64,000 bases of DNA from Aquarana catesbeiana (Eukaryota > Chordata > Amphibia > Anura > Ranidae). The DNA lies in contig NC_133324.1 of NCBI RefSeq assembly GCF_042186555.1, positions 129,294,655 to 129,358,654 of the forward strand, read 5' to 3'. The position numbers and the translations under genes were made by a program. A model generated the notes under the pieces. It saw nothing but the letters and a program-made list of their open reading frames with translations, was not told where the DNA came from and did not search any database. Within the stretch, counting starts at the first letter, position 1. Every line of letters begins with the position of its first letter. Of this stretch, positions 22,090 to 32,738 are shown in pieces.

Positions 22090-23355
22090 TGTAGCACCCT
22101 GGTATTAGGCAGGGTTGCTAACAAATTTATTTATGCTAGGTGGTCATTAACCTGGCTAATTGATAGTTGTATCGACTGATTTTTTTTGCCCTAAAGCCTG
22201 AACCTGGTGCATTTCTCTCTTCTGTCAAAGGTGGCATTGCTGCCTTTGGCATTAGAATGACAAGACCACAGTGAATTCAGGTTGTGAATAGACATAATCT
22301 CTCAGCCAATCATAATTGTGGATAAGCATGCTGGGAGAGTCTATTGAAGGGGAATGAGTCAGGTGATCAGTGTTCTTTTAGCCCCAGACTGAGGCCTGGA
22401 GGCTGTATGTGAAGCAGCAGCTCATGGTTAGGCCTAAGCCTGAGGCCTAGCCACTTGTGTAGAGGCTCAACCCCAGGGGAGCCTGATCGTTGCAGAGGTT
22501 CAGCCGGACGGTGAACTGAGTGTTGCCAGAGGTGAAGGAGAAGCAGTTGCCACATGGGAAGACCACTGCTATTACCAGAGGCAAGTGAGAACCAGAGGTC
22601 AGACATAAAGGGGACACCATCGCCAGTAAGGGACAACTACTCCTGTTATCAGAGGCCAGGTTTGTGAAGTCTGAAGAAATACCAGAGCAGCCTTTTTCAC
22701 TAGTGAACAAGTTGGGAAAGCTTCAGTGTTCAAGTCAGGGACCCAGTGGGTGAGCGTGGGTGACACTTGAAGAGGATTCAGTGGGGTAGCTGAAAGCCAA
22801 GACAGCGACCCAGCAGGTAGTGTAGGTGATGCTTGGAGTGTACAGCAGGTTAGCTGTGGAAGAGCTCAGGGGATCCAGCAGGTGGCTGGGATCTGAAGGT
22901 CTGGTGAGAAGACTGGGAGCTCAGTGAGAAAAGCTACTGCGGGAGGCCAGGTCCTACACAATGGGGATACCAAGTCTGGTATGTGTTCATATCTGTGTTG
23001 AAGTCAACCTACAAGTTCAGTTGCCAATGCCATAGGAGACGGCAGTTCTACAAATACAGTGCTGCAACCAGCTTAAAGGCCCTCAACCCGTATAGCTGTC
23101 CGCCTATTATGTCTCTGAGTCTGCCAATTGCTATTGCATCTGCCTAAGGGTGTTCAGGCCCTAACACTCTCTCTCCCCCCAGTTCTTGTTAAGAGACAAT
23201 AAATCTCTTTTGTTCCCATTCAAAAAGTGACTGACGCCCAATCTTTCCATATTGCATTACACTATGCCTTGTAACCCACTCTACAAAGAAGGATGTCAGC
23301 TCTTCCTGACTTTGAAAGTCACCATTAGGCCTCTAGGGGTCGGGCCCTTGCTACA
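22090..23355 (+). mobile_element. LTR-like block (TGTAGCACCCT...GCTACA)
   Basis: Starts TGTAGCACCCT, close to the start of the block at 49905, with a further shared TTAGG.AGG..TGCTA string. It ends TTGCTACA. AATAAATC near 23200 could be a poly(A) signal. No matching target-site duplication is visible (ATTGG against CTATA), so the right border is uncertain. Confidence 0.4.
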
Positions 23356-23827
23356 CTATATTATAGAGGGACCTGCTGGGACTTTTCTCCTGGATTCGGC
23401 CCTTGTTCAACAGTGGCACATGATCAATGATGGACGTCTCAAGTAAAAATGGAGCAAATCTGAGAGTACTGAAAGGGAATTTCCGTTGACTTTCCAGCAT
23501 AGGTTATTTTCTGTCTTGGCCCATAACTGTCTCAAATACTTCTAATGCCAGCAATAGTTTGTCATTGTTTGGTAGTTAACCCTTACACTGCCCAGTTCTC
23601 ACAAGTAACACTGGAATTGTTCACAATTAAAATACTGAGCATCTATGGCAGGCATTTCTGCATTGTGAAGTCCAGAGCTGTCTTTTGAATCATTAATGGA
23701 AGGAATCATGTGAGCAATAAAATATGCGAGCTGCCATTGCTGACTTGGTTTTTACATTTTCAGGTTCTGGTGCTTTTTTTCCTAATTCTTGGTTTTACTT
23801 CTACAGGGGGGGACTGGGAACTTTTGC
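23356..23827. other. No recognised gene
   Basis: Unassigned; no boundary or coding signal seen. Confidence 0.5.
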
Positions 23828-23835
23828 CATGAGGG

Positions 23836-24098
23836 CATAGGTGTGCACAGCTTATTGCATTAGAGTGTTCACCCTAAAACTCAAAAACCTGTATGTGTGT
23901 TTCTACATATATATGGCCCCAGCACATTGATCTCCCTGCCGGCACAGTGAAAGAGAAGTATGTAAGCACTTCTGTTATGTCAGAGCCGGTAAGAGGGAGA
24001 TCTTTCCTATCTTCCTGCTGGCACACAAAATGATAACGATAAAAGGTTGATTAGGGTGTGCCCAGGCACATCCGGCACACCCTGTGTGCACGCCTATG
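23836..24098. mobile_element. hAT-like MITE, 263 bp
   Basis: CATAGGTGTGCACAG on the left mirrors CTGTGTGCACGCCTATG on the right. The flanking octamers CATGAGGG (23828-23835) and CATGGGGG (24099-24106) differ at one base, consistent with a slightly aged 8-bp duplication. Interior GCCGGCACAGTG and CTGCTGGCACAC strings are partly mirrored. No ORF. Confidence 0.75.
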
Positions 24099-25223
24099 CA
24101 TGGGGGTGAAAAACAACTACGTGACCATTTTATGGTAGGGACAGGTTTGTGAGCTAAAGCAAATGCATTATGCAAAGTGTGCCATAGTTATTGGTGGCCA
24201 TAGTGAAAGAGGGGTGATTTATTGTGGCACACCTTTTCACATCTTCCAGCGTCAACTTACTTTACGTCTCTTAGCATTCAGTCACATGACTTTGCAAATG
24301 AGTTGGTGCTGGAGACCTTTTCCTGCTAGGATCTCTGGACTTAAAGGGGAATATATAACTATATAATACCCAACATACAGTATGTCACTGACTCCTGGTC
24401 CCTCTGTGATTGATGGACGAATAGTAATGCCGCGTACACACGAGCGGACTTTCTATCCTACTTGGTCCGGCACACTTTCCGACGGACTTTGTCCGCCAGG
24501 TGCGCCGGACTTTAAAACGGACGGACTTGCCCACACACGCCGGGACTTTCCGGCGGGCTAAGTCCGCCCGTCTTTCCGACGGACTTTCGCCGGAGTTCCG
24601 GCGGACTTTCAGAATGAACGGACTTGCCCACACACGGACAAGTCCGTTCATTTTGAACGTGACTCAGGTGCGACGGGACTAGAAAAGGATGTCAATCTTG
24701 CCGCTTTTATCGGCGAGATTGACACCTTACTAGCCCCGTCGCGGGGCATACCAGGCCCTTAGGTCTGGTATGGATTATAAAGGGGAACCCCGCTACGCCG
24801 AAAAAACGGCGTGGGGTCCCCCTAAAATCCATACCAGACCCCGATCCGAGCACGCAGCCTGGCCGGTCAGGAAAGGGGGTGGGGACGAGCGAGCGCCCCC
24901 CCCCCTCCTGAACCGTACCAGGCCGCATGCCCTCAACATGGGGGTGGGTGCTTTGGGGGAGGGGGGCGCCCTGCGCCCCCCCCCCAAGCACCTTGTCCCC
25001 ATGTTGATGAGGAGAAGGGCCTCTTCCCGACAACCCTGGCCGTTGGTTGTCGGGGTCTGCGGGCGGGGGCTTATCGGAATCTGGGAGCCCCCTTTAATAA
25101 GGGGGCCCCCAGATCCCGGCCCCCCACCCTATGTAAATGAGTATGGGGTACATGGTACCCCTACCCATTTACCTAGGAAAAAAGTGTAAGTAATAAAACA
25201 CACTACACAGGTTTTTAAAATAT

Positions 25224-25229
25224 TTTATT
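25224..25229 (-). terminator. Poly(A) signal, left arm
   Basis: TTTATT on the plus strand is AATAAA on the minus strand. Mirror partner of the right-arm signal. Confidence 0.45.
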
Positions 25230-25514
25230 AAACAGCTCCGGGGGGGGATCTTCCTCCGGCTTCGGGGGTCTTCTTCCGGCTTCGGGGGTCCCTCCGCTTC
25301 ATCTTCTCCCGGCGTCCGGTTGGTTCTTCTCCGCTCTCTTCTCCCGGTGTTCCTGTTCTTCGGCCGGCTCCTCTGCTGTCTTCAAGTAGCTCTCTTGCCA
25401 GCAGAGGTCCGGACTTCTGGGCTTCTGGGCTTCTGGGCTTCTGGGCTTCTCTTCCCCAGATGTTGACACGACGCTCTCTCCTGCTGGACTGCTCTCCGAG
25501 GGCTGCGTTGTGAC

Positions 25515-25521
25515 TTATATA
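25515..25521 (-). promoter_or_regulatory. TATA box, left arm (outward)
   Basis: Mirror image of the right-arm box, reading TATATAA on the minus strand. Together they make a divergent pair around the loop. Confidence 0.45.
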
Positions 25522-25641
25522 GGTGGAGACCCCGCCCCCTTTTGATGTCACAGTCCCTGGGCATGCTGGGACTGTGACGTTTTAGGGGGCGTGGTCAACA
25601 TCACCCAGTGACCACGCCCCCTAAAACGTCACAGTCCCAGC

Positions 25642-25923
25642 ATGCCCAGGGACTGTGACATCAAAAGGGGGCGGGGTCTCCACCTATATAAGTCACAACG
25701 CAGCCCTCGGAGAGCAGTCCAGCAGGAGAGAGCGTCGTGTCAACATCTGGGGAAGAGAAGCCCAGAAGCCCAGAAGCCCAGAAGCCCAGAAGCCCAGAAG
25801 CCCAGAAGTCCGGACCTCTGCTGGCAAGAGAGCTACTTGAAGACAGCAGAGGAGCCGGCCGAAGAACAGGAACACCGGGAGAAGAGAGCGGAGAAGAACC
25901 AACCGGACGCCGGGAGAAGATGA
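25642..25923 (+). CDS. Hypothetical arm-encoded ORF, doubtful
   Basis: 93 codons from ATG 25642, rich in Arg, Pro, Glu and Gln, spanning the AGAAGCCC array (Pro-Glu-Ala-Gln-Lys repeats). A copy starts at 25564 on the minus strand in the other arm. The ATG lies upstream of the TATA box, so it would not be in a transcript starting there. An alternative small basic frame begins at ATG 25920, ends near 26033 and lies downstream of the box. I recognise no domain. Conservation between arms reflects the palindrome, not proven selection. Confidence 0.2.
   Translation: MPRDCDIKRGRGLHLYKSQRSPRRAVQQERASCQHLGKRSPEAQKPRSPEAQKPRSPDLCWQESYLKTAEEPAEEQEHREKRAEKNQPDAGRR
25685..25691 (+). promoter_or_regulatory. 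TATA box, right arm (outward)
   Basis: TATATAA in the context CCTATATAAGTCAC, about 85 bases right of the palindrome centre and directed away from it. About 285 bases downstream is AATAAA. Confidence 0.5.
25759..25808 (+). repeat. 8-bp tandem repeat AGAAGCCC in right arm
   Basis: Six full AGAAGCCC units and a variant AGAAGTCC. The mirrored array in the left arm (about 25410-25450) has four full units. The difference shows the arms are not being kept fully identical. Confidence 0.88.
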
Positions 25924-25972
25924 AGCGGAGGGACCCCCGAAGCCGGAGGAAGATCCCCCCCCGGAGCTGTTT

Positions 25973-25978
25973 AATAAA
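25973..25978 (+). terminator. Poly(A) signal, right arm
   Basis: AATAAA in TTTAATAAAATATT, positioned downstream of the right-arm TATA box. It would define a transcript of about 300 bases. Confidence 0.45.
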
Positions 25979-26789
25979 ATATTTTAAAAACCTGTGTAGT
26001 GTGTTTTATTACTTACACTTTTTCCCTAGGTGAATGGGTAGGGGTACCATGTACCCCATACTCATTTACATAGGGTGGGGGGCCGGGATCTGGGGGCCCC
26101 CTTATTAAAGGGGGCTCCCAGATTCCGATAAGCCCCCGCCCGCAGACCCCGACAACCAACGGCCAGGGTTGTCGGGAAGAGGCCCTTGTCCTCATCAACA
26201 TGGGGACAAGGTGCTTTGGGGGGGGGGCGCAGGGCGCCCCCCTCCCCCAAAGCACCCACCCCCATGTTGAGGGCATGCGGCCTGGTACGGTTCAGGAGGG
26301 GGGGGGGGCGCTCGCTCGTCCCCACCCCCTTTCCTGACCGGCCAGGCTGCGTGCTCGGATCGGGGTCTGGTATGGATTTTAGGGGGACCCCACGCCGTTT
26401 TTTCGGCGTAGCGGGGTTCCCCTTTATAATCCATACCAGACCTAAGGGCCTGGTATGCCCCGCGCTCGCCGCAATAGGAAAATGTGTTTTTCCTATTGCA
26501 GCGAGCGTGAGATGCAATACCCTGCCCTCGTGTTGTATCTGGTCCGTCGGACCAGCCTACACACGAGCGGGCTTTCCGTCGGACCAGCACACACACGAGC
26601 GGACTTTCCGCCCGAAACTGAGTCCGGCGGAAAGATTTAGAACTTTCTTCAAATCTAGGTCCGGCGGGCTTTTGGGAAAAAGTCCGCCGGAAAAGTCCGC
26701 CGGTGCCTACACACGGGCGGATTGTCCGGCACACTCTGGTCCGCCGGACCAAGTATGCCGGAAAGTCCGACCGTGTGTACGCGGCATAA

Positions 26790-27150
26790 GGCATCACCAG
26801 TCAGGGATACCAGCCCAACATATGCTATTAGTATAGGCCAGGGGGGCAAATAGAGACTCCAGGGACAGGTTTAATTTAACCTCTTGTCTTTTCACATCCT
26901 CATCTAACTCCCCAGACCTGTTATCGTCAGCTGCCTGCCTTATGCTGCGGTGTACTGGTGCAGACTCCATCCCTGAAGGCTTGGAGGCTGGTCTATTTGC
27001 CAAACCACACAGAAGTTTTCCCACATACAGTGTCCTCCATAAATTTGATAGAAATCAAAACAGCTACAGCTGGTGATGGGGTTTACTGGATACAACCCAA
27101 TTTGGGTTAAGAGTTCTTACGAGGAAGTGGGCAAGCTGACTCAGGGTAAC
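26790..27150. other. No recognised gene
   Basis: Unassigned spacer between the foldback element and the LINE-tail-like block. Confidence 0.45.
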
Positions 27151-27790
27151 AGATGCAAAACATTTGGGATGACCCATTAGACCCATATTTTTCAGGACAG
27201 GACCCTACTCCCCTTTTCAGTTTTCCAGGAGAGGTTTTCCCTACGCTTGTATATGTAGTTTTACTACTTGGCTACCCCTCCAAGGCCCAAGCAGGGTGGG
27301 AGGGTGACCTTGGTCAGCATGAGCCCCCTTCACACCAGCTATGGGTGACACATATCATACCATTATATTTGAAAGGTATGTTTACCAGCGTAGGGGATGT
27401 CCAGCAAATTTGAAAGATTATGGACACCATGACTGGACACCCTTGTCCGCGCGAGCTTGTTCAAATGTGGTTACTGCAGTGCCCTGGGCGCCCAACATAA
27501 CTCACATATGGTTTTGATCATACCTAGTTAGCGGCTGTTTAGGTCTGACTCGACTGTTCTGACCAATGTAGGTTAAAATGAGGATATATCTGTAATACTA
27601 CTGATCTCATTGGTGCTGTACTACTTGACATTTTTGCCTTTTCTCTTTACGCTAATGTATGGTGAAATAATGCTGTGGAATATGTTTTGCCTTTTTTTCT
27701 TGTTATGCTGTTCTGAATGATAACGGATTGTATCTGACTTTGCTATCTTGAATAAAGAACTTGTTTGAAAAAACAAAACAAAAAAAACCT
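27151..27790 (+). mobile_element. LINE 3'-end-like block with A-rich tail
   Basis: Ends TTGAATAAAGAACTTG and then an A-rich tail (AAAAACAAAACAAAAAAAA), as in non-LTR retroposons. The upstream part has T-rich untranslated-region character and a decayed frame at 27153-27413 without a recognised domain. No RT motif survives, so the clade is unknown. Confidence 0.4.
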
Positions 27791-28655
27791 TGTCTACTGG
27801 AGCATTTTTTAAATGTTAAAATCTGCTAGAAATGATGGCTTGTTAAATGTCACAGCAGCCGTGAGCTTGCCTTAACCCCTTGAATACCAAGACGTTTATA
27901 AATGCACCTTGGTAGACAAGAGGTTAAAGTAGCTCTAAACCAAATTATTCACGTAAGCTAGTAAATGCAATCTTTTTTTTAAATATGCAGTTTTCATGAA
28001 AATAAAACCTGATTATCTTTCCAGGTGATCCTGCCATGAAAGTCTTTCCTAAGGGACTTCTCCAGTTATAGCTTGACAGCTATAGCCCAGTTGTCACCAT
28101 GTCACATGCACCCATGCGTTATTTATCTTTTAAGGTTTTCATGTGTAGAATCATGGAGTGTAGTGGAAAATCTAAAATTGCCCCTGCCGGTAATTCTCTT
28201 TCTACATATTCCCTATGATAGTATGCACTTAATCCTTCCCTTCCCTGTTTTCATTATATTTTTCTGTCCTGGTATTATCTAGCATATGTCTTCTCGTTCT
28301 GTAGGATAAATTGCCATAAATGTCATCATAGCCATATCTATCTTCTTAGTAGTGATAGTAATATACATTTACCTTGATTACTAGACTCTAATTGTGGATC
28401 TGTGTTTGGATCTCTGCAAAGGAAATTTGGATGAAGTAAAGTGGAGATTGGTTTTCATTAGGAATGGAATGTTTCATTTCCTCACTTGTGTTTTCATCTC
28501 TGTACATGCGACTTCTTCCCAACGAAATCTCTTTTGATTAATTTTGCTGCTCCTCTAGTTATATTATTTAGTACACCATCTCATTGTGATTTTGGAGATC
28601 TTCATACCTTCTCTTCTCTTAGGGCCGAATCGATACAATAAATCATTCATTCACA
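27791..28655. other. No recognised gene
   Basis: AT-rich. A short inverted piece, TTAACCCCTTGAATACCAAG...CTTGGTAGACAAGAGGTTAA, lies at 27874-27927 and may be a degenerate foldback. Otherwise nothing. Confidence 0.45.
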
Positions 28656-28659
28656 CAAT

Positions 28660-28922
28660 GGGGTTGATTTAGTAAAGGCAAACAGGATTTTCACTTTGGG
28701 CACATTCCTTTAGTTTAGTGAATACCTGGATTTTACTTTGCAAAGAATTCCAAATCTTGTGCACGGAGAATGAAAAAAAACCTGAATTTTTGTTTACACA
28801 TGATTGGAAGCTGGAAGACGACAGAGCTTCACCTCATTCACTAAGCTGGGGGTAATTTCCCTTGCAAATTGAAAATCAGCTTACAAAGTGTACAGCCTAT
28901 TTGCCTTTAGTAAATCATCCCC
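28660..28922. mobile_element. Palindromic MITE, 263 bp
   Basis: GGGGTTGATTTAGTAAAGGC at the left is mirrored by GCCTTTAGTAAATCATCCCC at the right, with AAT on both sides. No coding content. A related opening, GGGGCTGATTTACTAAAACT, occurs at 62887. Confidence 0.78.
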
Positions 28923-28926
28923 AATG

Positions 28927-29195
28927 TGCATTGATATTGTCTAAAAAAAAAAAAAAAAAAAAACTACAAAAGAATTGATTGTCAATTCTGTGTCAGTACT
29001 GCCAATGTTTTAGTATTTGACACCAATATTTTTTCAGCAGCTGGTTCTTTGATTACATTGGTTGTTAATAGTAAGACATTTATAAGATACCTTTGATGCA
29101 TTGTATTTATTGTCATCAATACTGTTATATGTATAATGTATTTTTACTATTAAGATTATTACAATTTCATTTTCATATGTATTGCTATAATATTT
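28927..29195. other. Poly-A run and AT-rich spacer
   Basis: A homopolymeric A run lies near 28943-28964. The remainder is AT-rich without recognised features. Confidence 0.6.
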
Positions 29196-29465
29196 GGACA
29201 GCACAGTGGCTAAGTGGTTAACACTTCCAACCATGTAGCTGTTTCCTCTGGGTACTTTGGTATCTTCCCACACTGCAAAGACATGCTGGTAGGTTAATTG
29301 GCTCCTGTATAAATTGACCCTAGTATGTGTATGTATGAATGTGAGTTAGGAACCTTAGATTGTAAGCTCCTTGGGGCAGGGACTGATGTGAATGTACAGT
29401 ATATATGTAAAGTGCTGTGTAAACTTACAGTGCTATATGAGTACTTGTAATAAATAAATATATTT
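29196..29465 (+). mobile_element. tRNA-type SINE
   Basis: The head GCACAGTGGCTAAGTGGTTA carries a polymerase III A-box match (TGGCTAAGTGG, 29207-29217). The body contains GACATGCTGGTAGGTTAATT and TTAGATTGTAAGCTCCTTG, and the tail ends in GTAATAAATAAATA. This architecture and these body phrases are those of an old, widespread vertebrate SINE family, as I recall it. The B-box region is eroded and no TSD was found. Confidence 0.72.
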
Positions 29466-29519
29466 ATTAAAATGATTTTAATGTTCATACGTTTATTTTA
29501 TTATATGCTATTTTTTTTT

Positions 29520-29990
29520 TTACACTATAACGGCTTGCCGACCACTGCACGGCGATGTACGTTGGCAGAATGGCACGGCTGCGCAAATGGGCGTACTCAT
29601 AGGTCCCTCCGTCATTGCAGGCTAATGGGCGCGCACACCCACTGTTTGCCGCGAGAGCATGCCCGCGGGTCCCGCAGACTCGGTGTCTGCCGGTGGCCCG
29701 CGATCGTGGCACAGAGAGGCAGAACGGGGAGATGTAAACATGACATGACTCCCCAGTGATGGGGAGCAGTGATCTCTGTCATGTTCTAGTGGGCCCATTC
29801 CCCCTATAGTTAGAACACACTGAGGGAACACACTTAACCCCTCGATCGCTCCCTAGTCTTTAACCCCTTCCCTGCCAATGACATTAATACAGTAATCAGT
29901 GGCTATTTTTAGCTCTGATTGCTGTATAAATGTCAATGGTCCCAAAATAGTGTCAAAAGTGTCCGATCTGTCCGCCGCAGCATCGTAGGC
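29520..29990. repeat. Interspersed repeat, GC-rich head and TTAACCCCTTCCCTGCC segment
   Basis: The first 230 bases are unusually GC-rich. They are followed by TTAACCCCTCGATCGCTCC and TTAACCCCTTCCCTGCCAAT. The arrangement recalls repeats starting TTAACCGCTTC at 36027 and 60829. No coding potential beyond composition-driven frames. Confidence 0.45.
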
Positions 29991-30110
29991 ACAATGAAGA
30001 AGTGGTTAGGGGCAGGTTTTATTCTGTAGCAGCAAAGGCGGGAATTATGAATGAAGCTGCAATTTTATATAATACAAGCTTTGTAAATCTACCCCTTTCT
30101 CTTTCTGTTG

Positions 30111-30828
30111 GAGGCTTGTAAATTGCAATTTTTCAATAAAAAAATATTTGAAGAGTAATAAAAAAACTAAAAAAAAAAAGAAAGAAGCTGCAATTTTATA
30201 CATAACCTATTTCTGTTCATGTTTATCATTGCTTTGATGAATGAAAACAATTTTTAGAGCTTGTTTAAATGTTATATTTTTCTATGCATAAATGTCTTCT
30301 GCTAAGGAAAAGTGTCTCTTCAGTAGTTCATTGTCAAGCCAGTAATTTCCTAAGTTTATAACAAAGGAACCATTAAAATAGAATATGCAAATAGCAGATG
30401 TTAGCATACCAGTATTATCAGTAAAGGAAGCCCAACCTTTGAAGCTTTTACATAACAAACTATAGATCCTCTCTATAACAGTAAAATATCATGCAACTAA
30501 GGAACTGGGTTGATGGGCTTCAGGTTTGTTTGCATGGCATTAGTCTAAAACACTTGATTGATTTTATATTAAAAAGGGCAGTTGACATCCTTCTGACTTC
30601 CATTTAACCTCCTTGTGACATTCATTTGAACTGCATTAAGTAGACACTGGTCTCAACACATGCAATAGATTGTATATTCCCAGCATTGGGTATTCAAGCT
30701 TTTAGCAAGCTTTGGCAACCTTGTTGAAGCTTGGTTAAAGCTTCCAATCTACAGCCAACTCTCCTATTAACATCTGTAATCTATACTCCCAGGATGGAGA
30801 TGAAGGGTACTTTATAGACTTAGGTTTA

Positions 30829-30869
<41 letters not shown>

Positions 30870-30937
30870 AAAGACATTGGTATGTCACTGTGTAAAAAAG
30901 TATTTATGTAAATCTTTGATATACACACTACTATATG
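30111..30937. other. AT-rich spacer with TA microsatellite
   Basis: A perfect TA dinucleotide run lies at about 30832-30863. Otherwise unassigned; several A-rich stretches near 30136-30182. Confidence 0.6.
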
Positions 30938-31800
30938 CACTGCTGTGCAAAAGTTTTAGGCAGGTGTAAAAGAAAAACTGTAAATTGAGAAAGTACATTT
31001 TCTGTACCCCAGTTCCTATGTTATTATGCATAGTTGAGTTGCTTAGCCTTGTTTACATGTCAGAAATATGGCTTTTTGGTTGCAATTCTTCCATGAAGAC
31101 TGGCCATACTTCTCCAGATGGTAGATGGATGTACCTGGGATCCACTGGTTTCCGCCAGTTCTGTGCTGATGGCACTGCTGGACATCTCCTGATGTCGTAG
31201 GGAAGTAAGCATGATGTGTCTTTCATCAGCTGCATTAAAGAGATTGTAAAGTCTTGTTTAAAAAAAAAAATAATAATAATAAACATGTTATACTTACCTC
31301 CTCTGTATAGTGGTTTTGCACAGGGCAGCCGAATCCTCCTCTTCTCGGGTCCCTCTTCGCTACTCCTGGCCCCTCCCTCCTGTCGAGTGCCCCCACAGCA
31401 AGCAGCTGGGAGCACCTGAGCCAAGCTGCAGCTCCATGTGTCCATTCAGAGACAGAACTGCCAATTGGCCTCGCCCACTCTATCTCCCGATTGGCTGACT
31501 GACTATGACTGACAACAGCGGGAGCCAATAGCGCCACTGCTGTGTCTCAGCCAATCAGGAGGGAGCGTCCCGGATGTCTGAGGGACTCATGGACATCACG
31601 GTATACAGATGGGGCTCTCAGGTAAGTATTAGGGGCTGCTGGGGTGGCTGCTACACATAGAAGGCTTTTTATCTTAATGCATAGAAACCTTCTATCTTTA
31701 CAGCTCCTTTAAGTTTCTTTAGCTAACCACTGTGTCTAAGGTCCTCATTGTTGCCCTTTTCTTTGTGCTAGGTAAGTATGATTCTGCAAAAAACAGATTC
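30938..31800 (-). pseudogene. Tc1/mariner-type transposon relic, split
   Basis: A terminus-like TGCAAAAGTTTTAGGCAGG near 30952 is followed, after a large internal deletion, by a minus-strand Tc1 transposase relic (about 31001-31234). This contains the strings GTACCCCAGTTCCTATG and GGAAGTAAGCATGATGTGTC that also occur at 57190-57415 and 63616-63640. A TTAA-flanked MITE interrupts it at 31239-31709. The relic resumes at 31714 with TTTCTTTAGCTAACCACTG. Tc1 transposase is a DDE enzyme preceded by paired helix-turn-helix domains; none of its catalytic centre is intact here. Confidence 0.78.
31239..31709. mobile_element. piggyBac-like MITE, TTAA TSD
   Basis: AGAGATTGTAAAG on the left is mirrored by CTTTACAGCTCCT on the right, with TTAA at 31235-31238 and 31710-31713. 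TTAA duplication is the hallmark of piggyBac-type transposition. Excising it would rejoin the Tc1 relic at GCTGCATTAAGTTTC. Related ends occur at 47341, 45336 and 63912. Confidence 0.82.
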
Positions 31801-32600
31801 CCGTACTTCTCTTTTGATGAGATCTGATTCACTCACTGCTAAGATCTACAATGTTACAGAAAAGACGTTCCAAGAGAACCATTTCTTTCTGAATGATTCT
31901 TCTTTATTATGAATAGTGGAGGAAAAGTTCTCCATTGTCTTGGTTTTATAAATATGTGCCAACCACTGCTGTATCGATGGACTTTATTCTGACTTTTCAA
32001 GATGCATACTTGTTCCAGGTCTGAAAATACTGAAGCCAGGGAGTCAGCATAAGAGCAAAGCAACTGGCATTTTTAGAAGTAGGCCTCCAAAGGCAACCTG
32101 CATATTTTTGTGTGGAAAGATTTACTTAAATGCAAGGCAACAGGTTTACTTAACTGTTGCCCTCCCCAGTTGCACATACTCCTCTTCCCTACCCCACCGC
32201 TCCATATAGCCACTGGGAATTAATATAAATAACCAGTACTTCTGGCGATGGGTAGCATGTGCTTCACTCCCCTTCCTCCTACATGACAGTGCTGGTACTC
32301 CATGATTGACTAAAGGAGGGGTGTGGAGGCGCCCCTCCTTTTTTCAACATTGATTATCAACAGAGGTAATGGACACCCTCTGAGGATGGCTGCCTCCTCA
32401 TTCTAGAATTTACCTGCCTTATTTTAATGTGCTATTATAGCTACCATTGTACTATTTACCTTAGATATCACATGTTGCGGAGTGCCGGAAACCCCCCCCC
32501 CCTTTTGTTACTCCAAGATTGACTGCTCATGCACCCAGCGCTGTCATGGGAGACAGGGAAAATGTCTTAAGCTATGTGTACGTTCCAAGCTGCAGCCATT
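31801..32600. other. No recognised gene
   Basis: Unassigned; one C homopolymer near 32491-32503. Confidence 0.5.
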
Positions 32601-32738
32601 CAGAGAATGCCTTATATTTTTTTCAGTAAATACAAGGCATTCTCTGATCGTCCAAGTGGTCGTGATGTCACTCTTTTCTCCACCACATCTAATCAGAGAA
32701 TGCATTGTATTTATTGAAAGAAAAACAAGGCATTCCCG
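32601..32738. repeat. Pair of related hairpins
   Basis: CAGAGAATGCCTT pairs with AAGGCATTCTCTG across 32601-32647. A second, similar hairpin at 32693-32738 (CAGAGAATGCATTG with CAAGGCATTCCC) follows about 45 bases later. They may be remnants of one foldback element. Confidence 0.65.

Larger units (their letters stand above)
24741..26463. repeat. 1.7-kb near-perfect palindrome
   Basis: The left arm begins GCGGGGCATACCAGGCCC and the right arm ends with its exact complement. The centre is at about 25603, with a loop of about 13 bases (25597-25609). Arms of about 850 bases differ mainly by an 8-bp repeat number (4 against 6 full units) and one extra 19-base copy of a TTCCGGCTTCGGGGGTC-type unit in the left arm. 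Such arms could extrude a cruciform or give long double-stranded RNA. Mirrored open frames on opposite strands follow automatically from the symmetry. Confidence 0.93.
24428..26786. mobile_element. 2.36-kb foldback element with PIF/Harbinger-like ends
   Basis: TGCCGCGTACACACG at the left and CGTGTGTACGCGGCA at the right are perfect inverted termini flanked by TAA (24425-24427 and 26787-26789). The outer roughly 300 bases of each arm are related but diverged. The inner part is a near-perfect palindrome described separately. No transposase is encoded, so the ends must be recognised in trans. It is much larger and far more symmetrical than the other MITEs of this family here. Confidence 0.85.

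Noticed and set aside
22085..23360. TSD for the LTR-like block at 22090
   Set aside because: Flanks ATTGG and CTATA do not match. The right border may be wrong.
25382..25564. Minus-strand copy of the arm ORF as an independent gene
   Set aside because: It is the mirror image imposed by the palindrome. Identity to the right-arm frame is not evidence of function.
26186..26836. 216-codon plus-strand and 200-codon minus-strand frames
   Set aside because: They cross from the palindrome arm into the diverged MITE end and are G/C-composition-driven. No domain, and the overlapping opposite frame is equally open.
29207..29280. Functional tRNA gene
   Set aside because: Only an A-box match inside a SINE head. 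No cloverleaf could be drawn.
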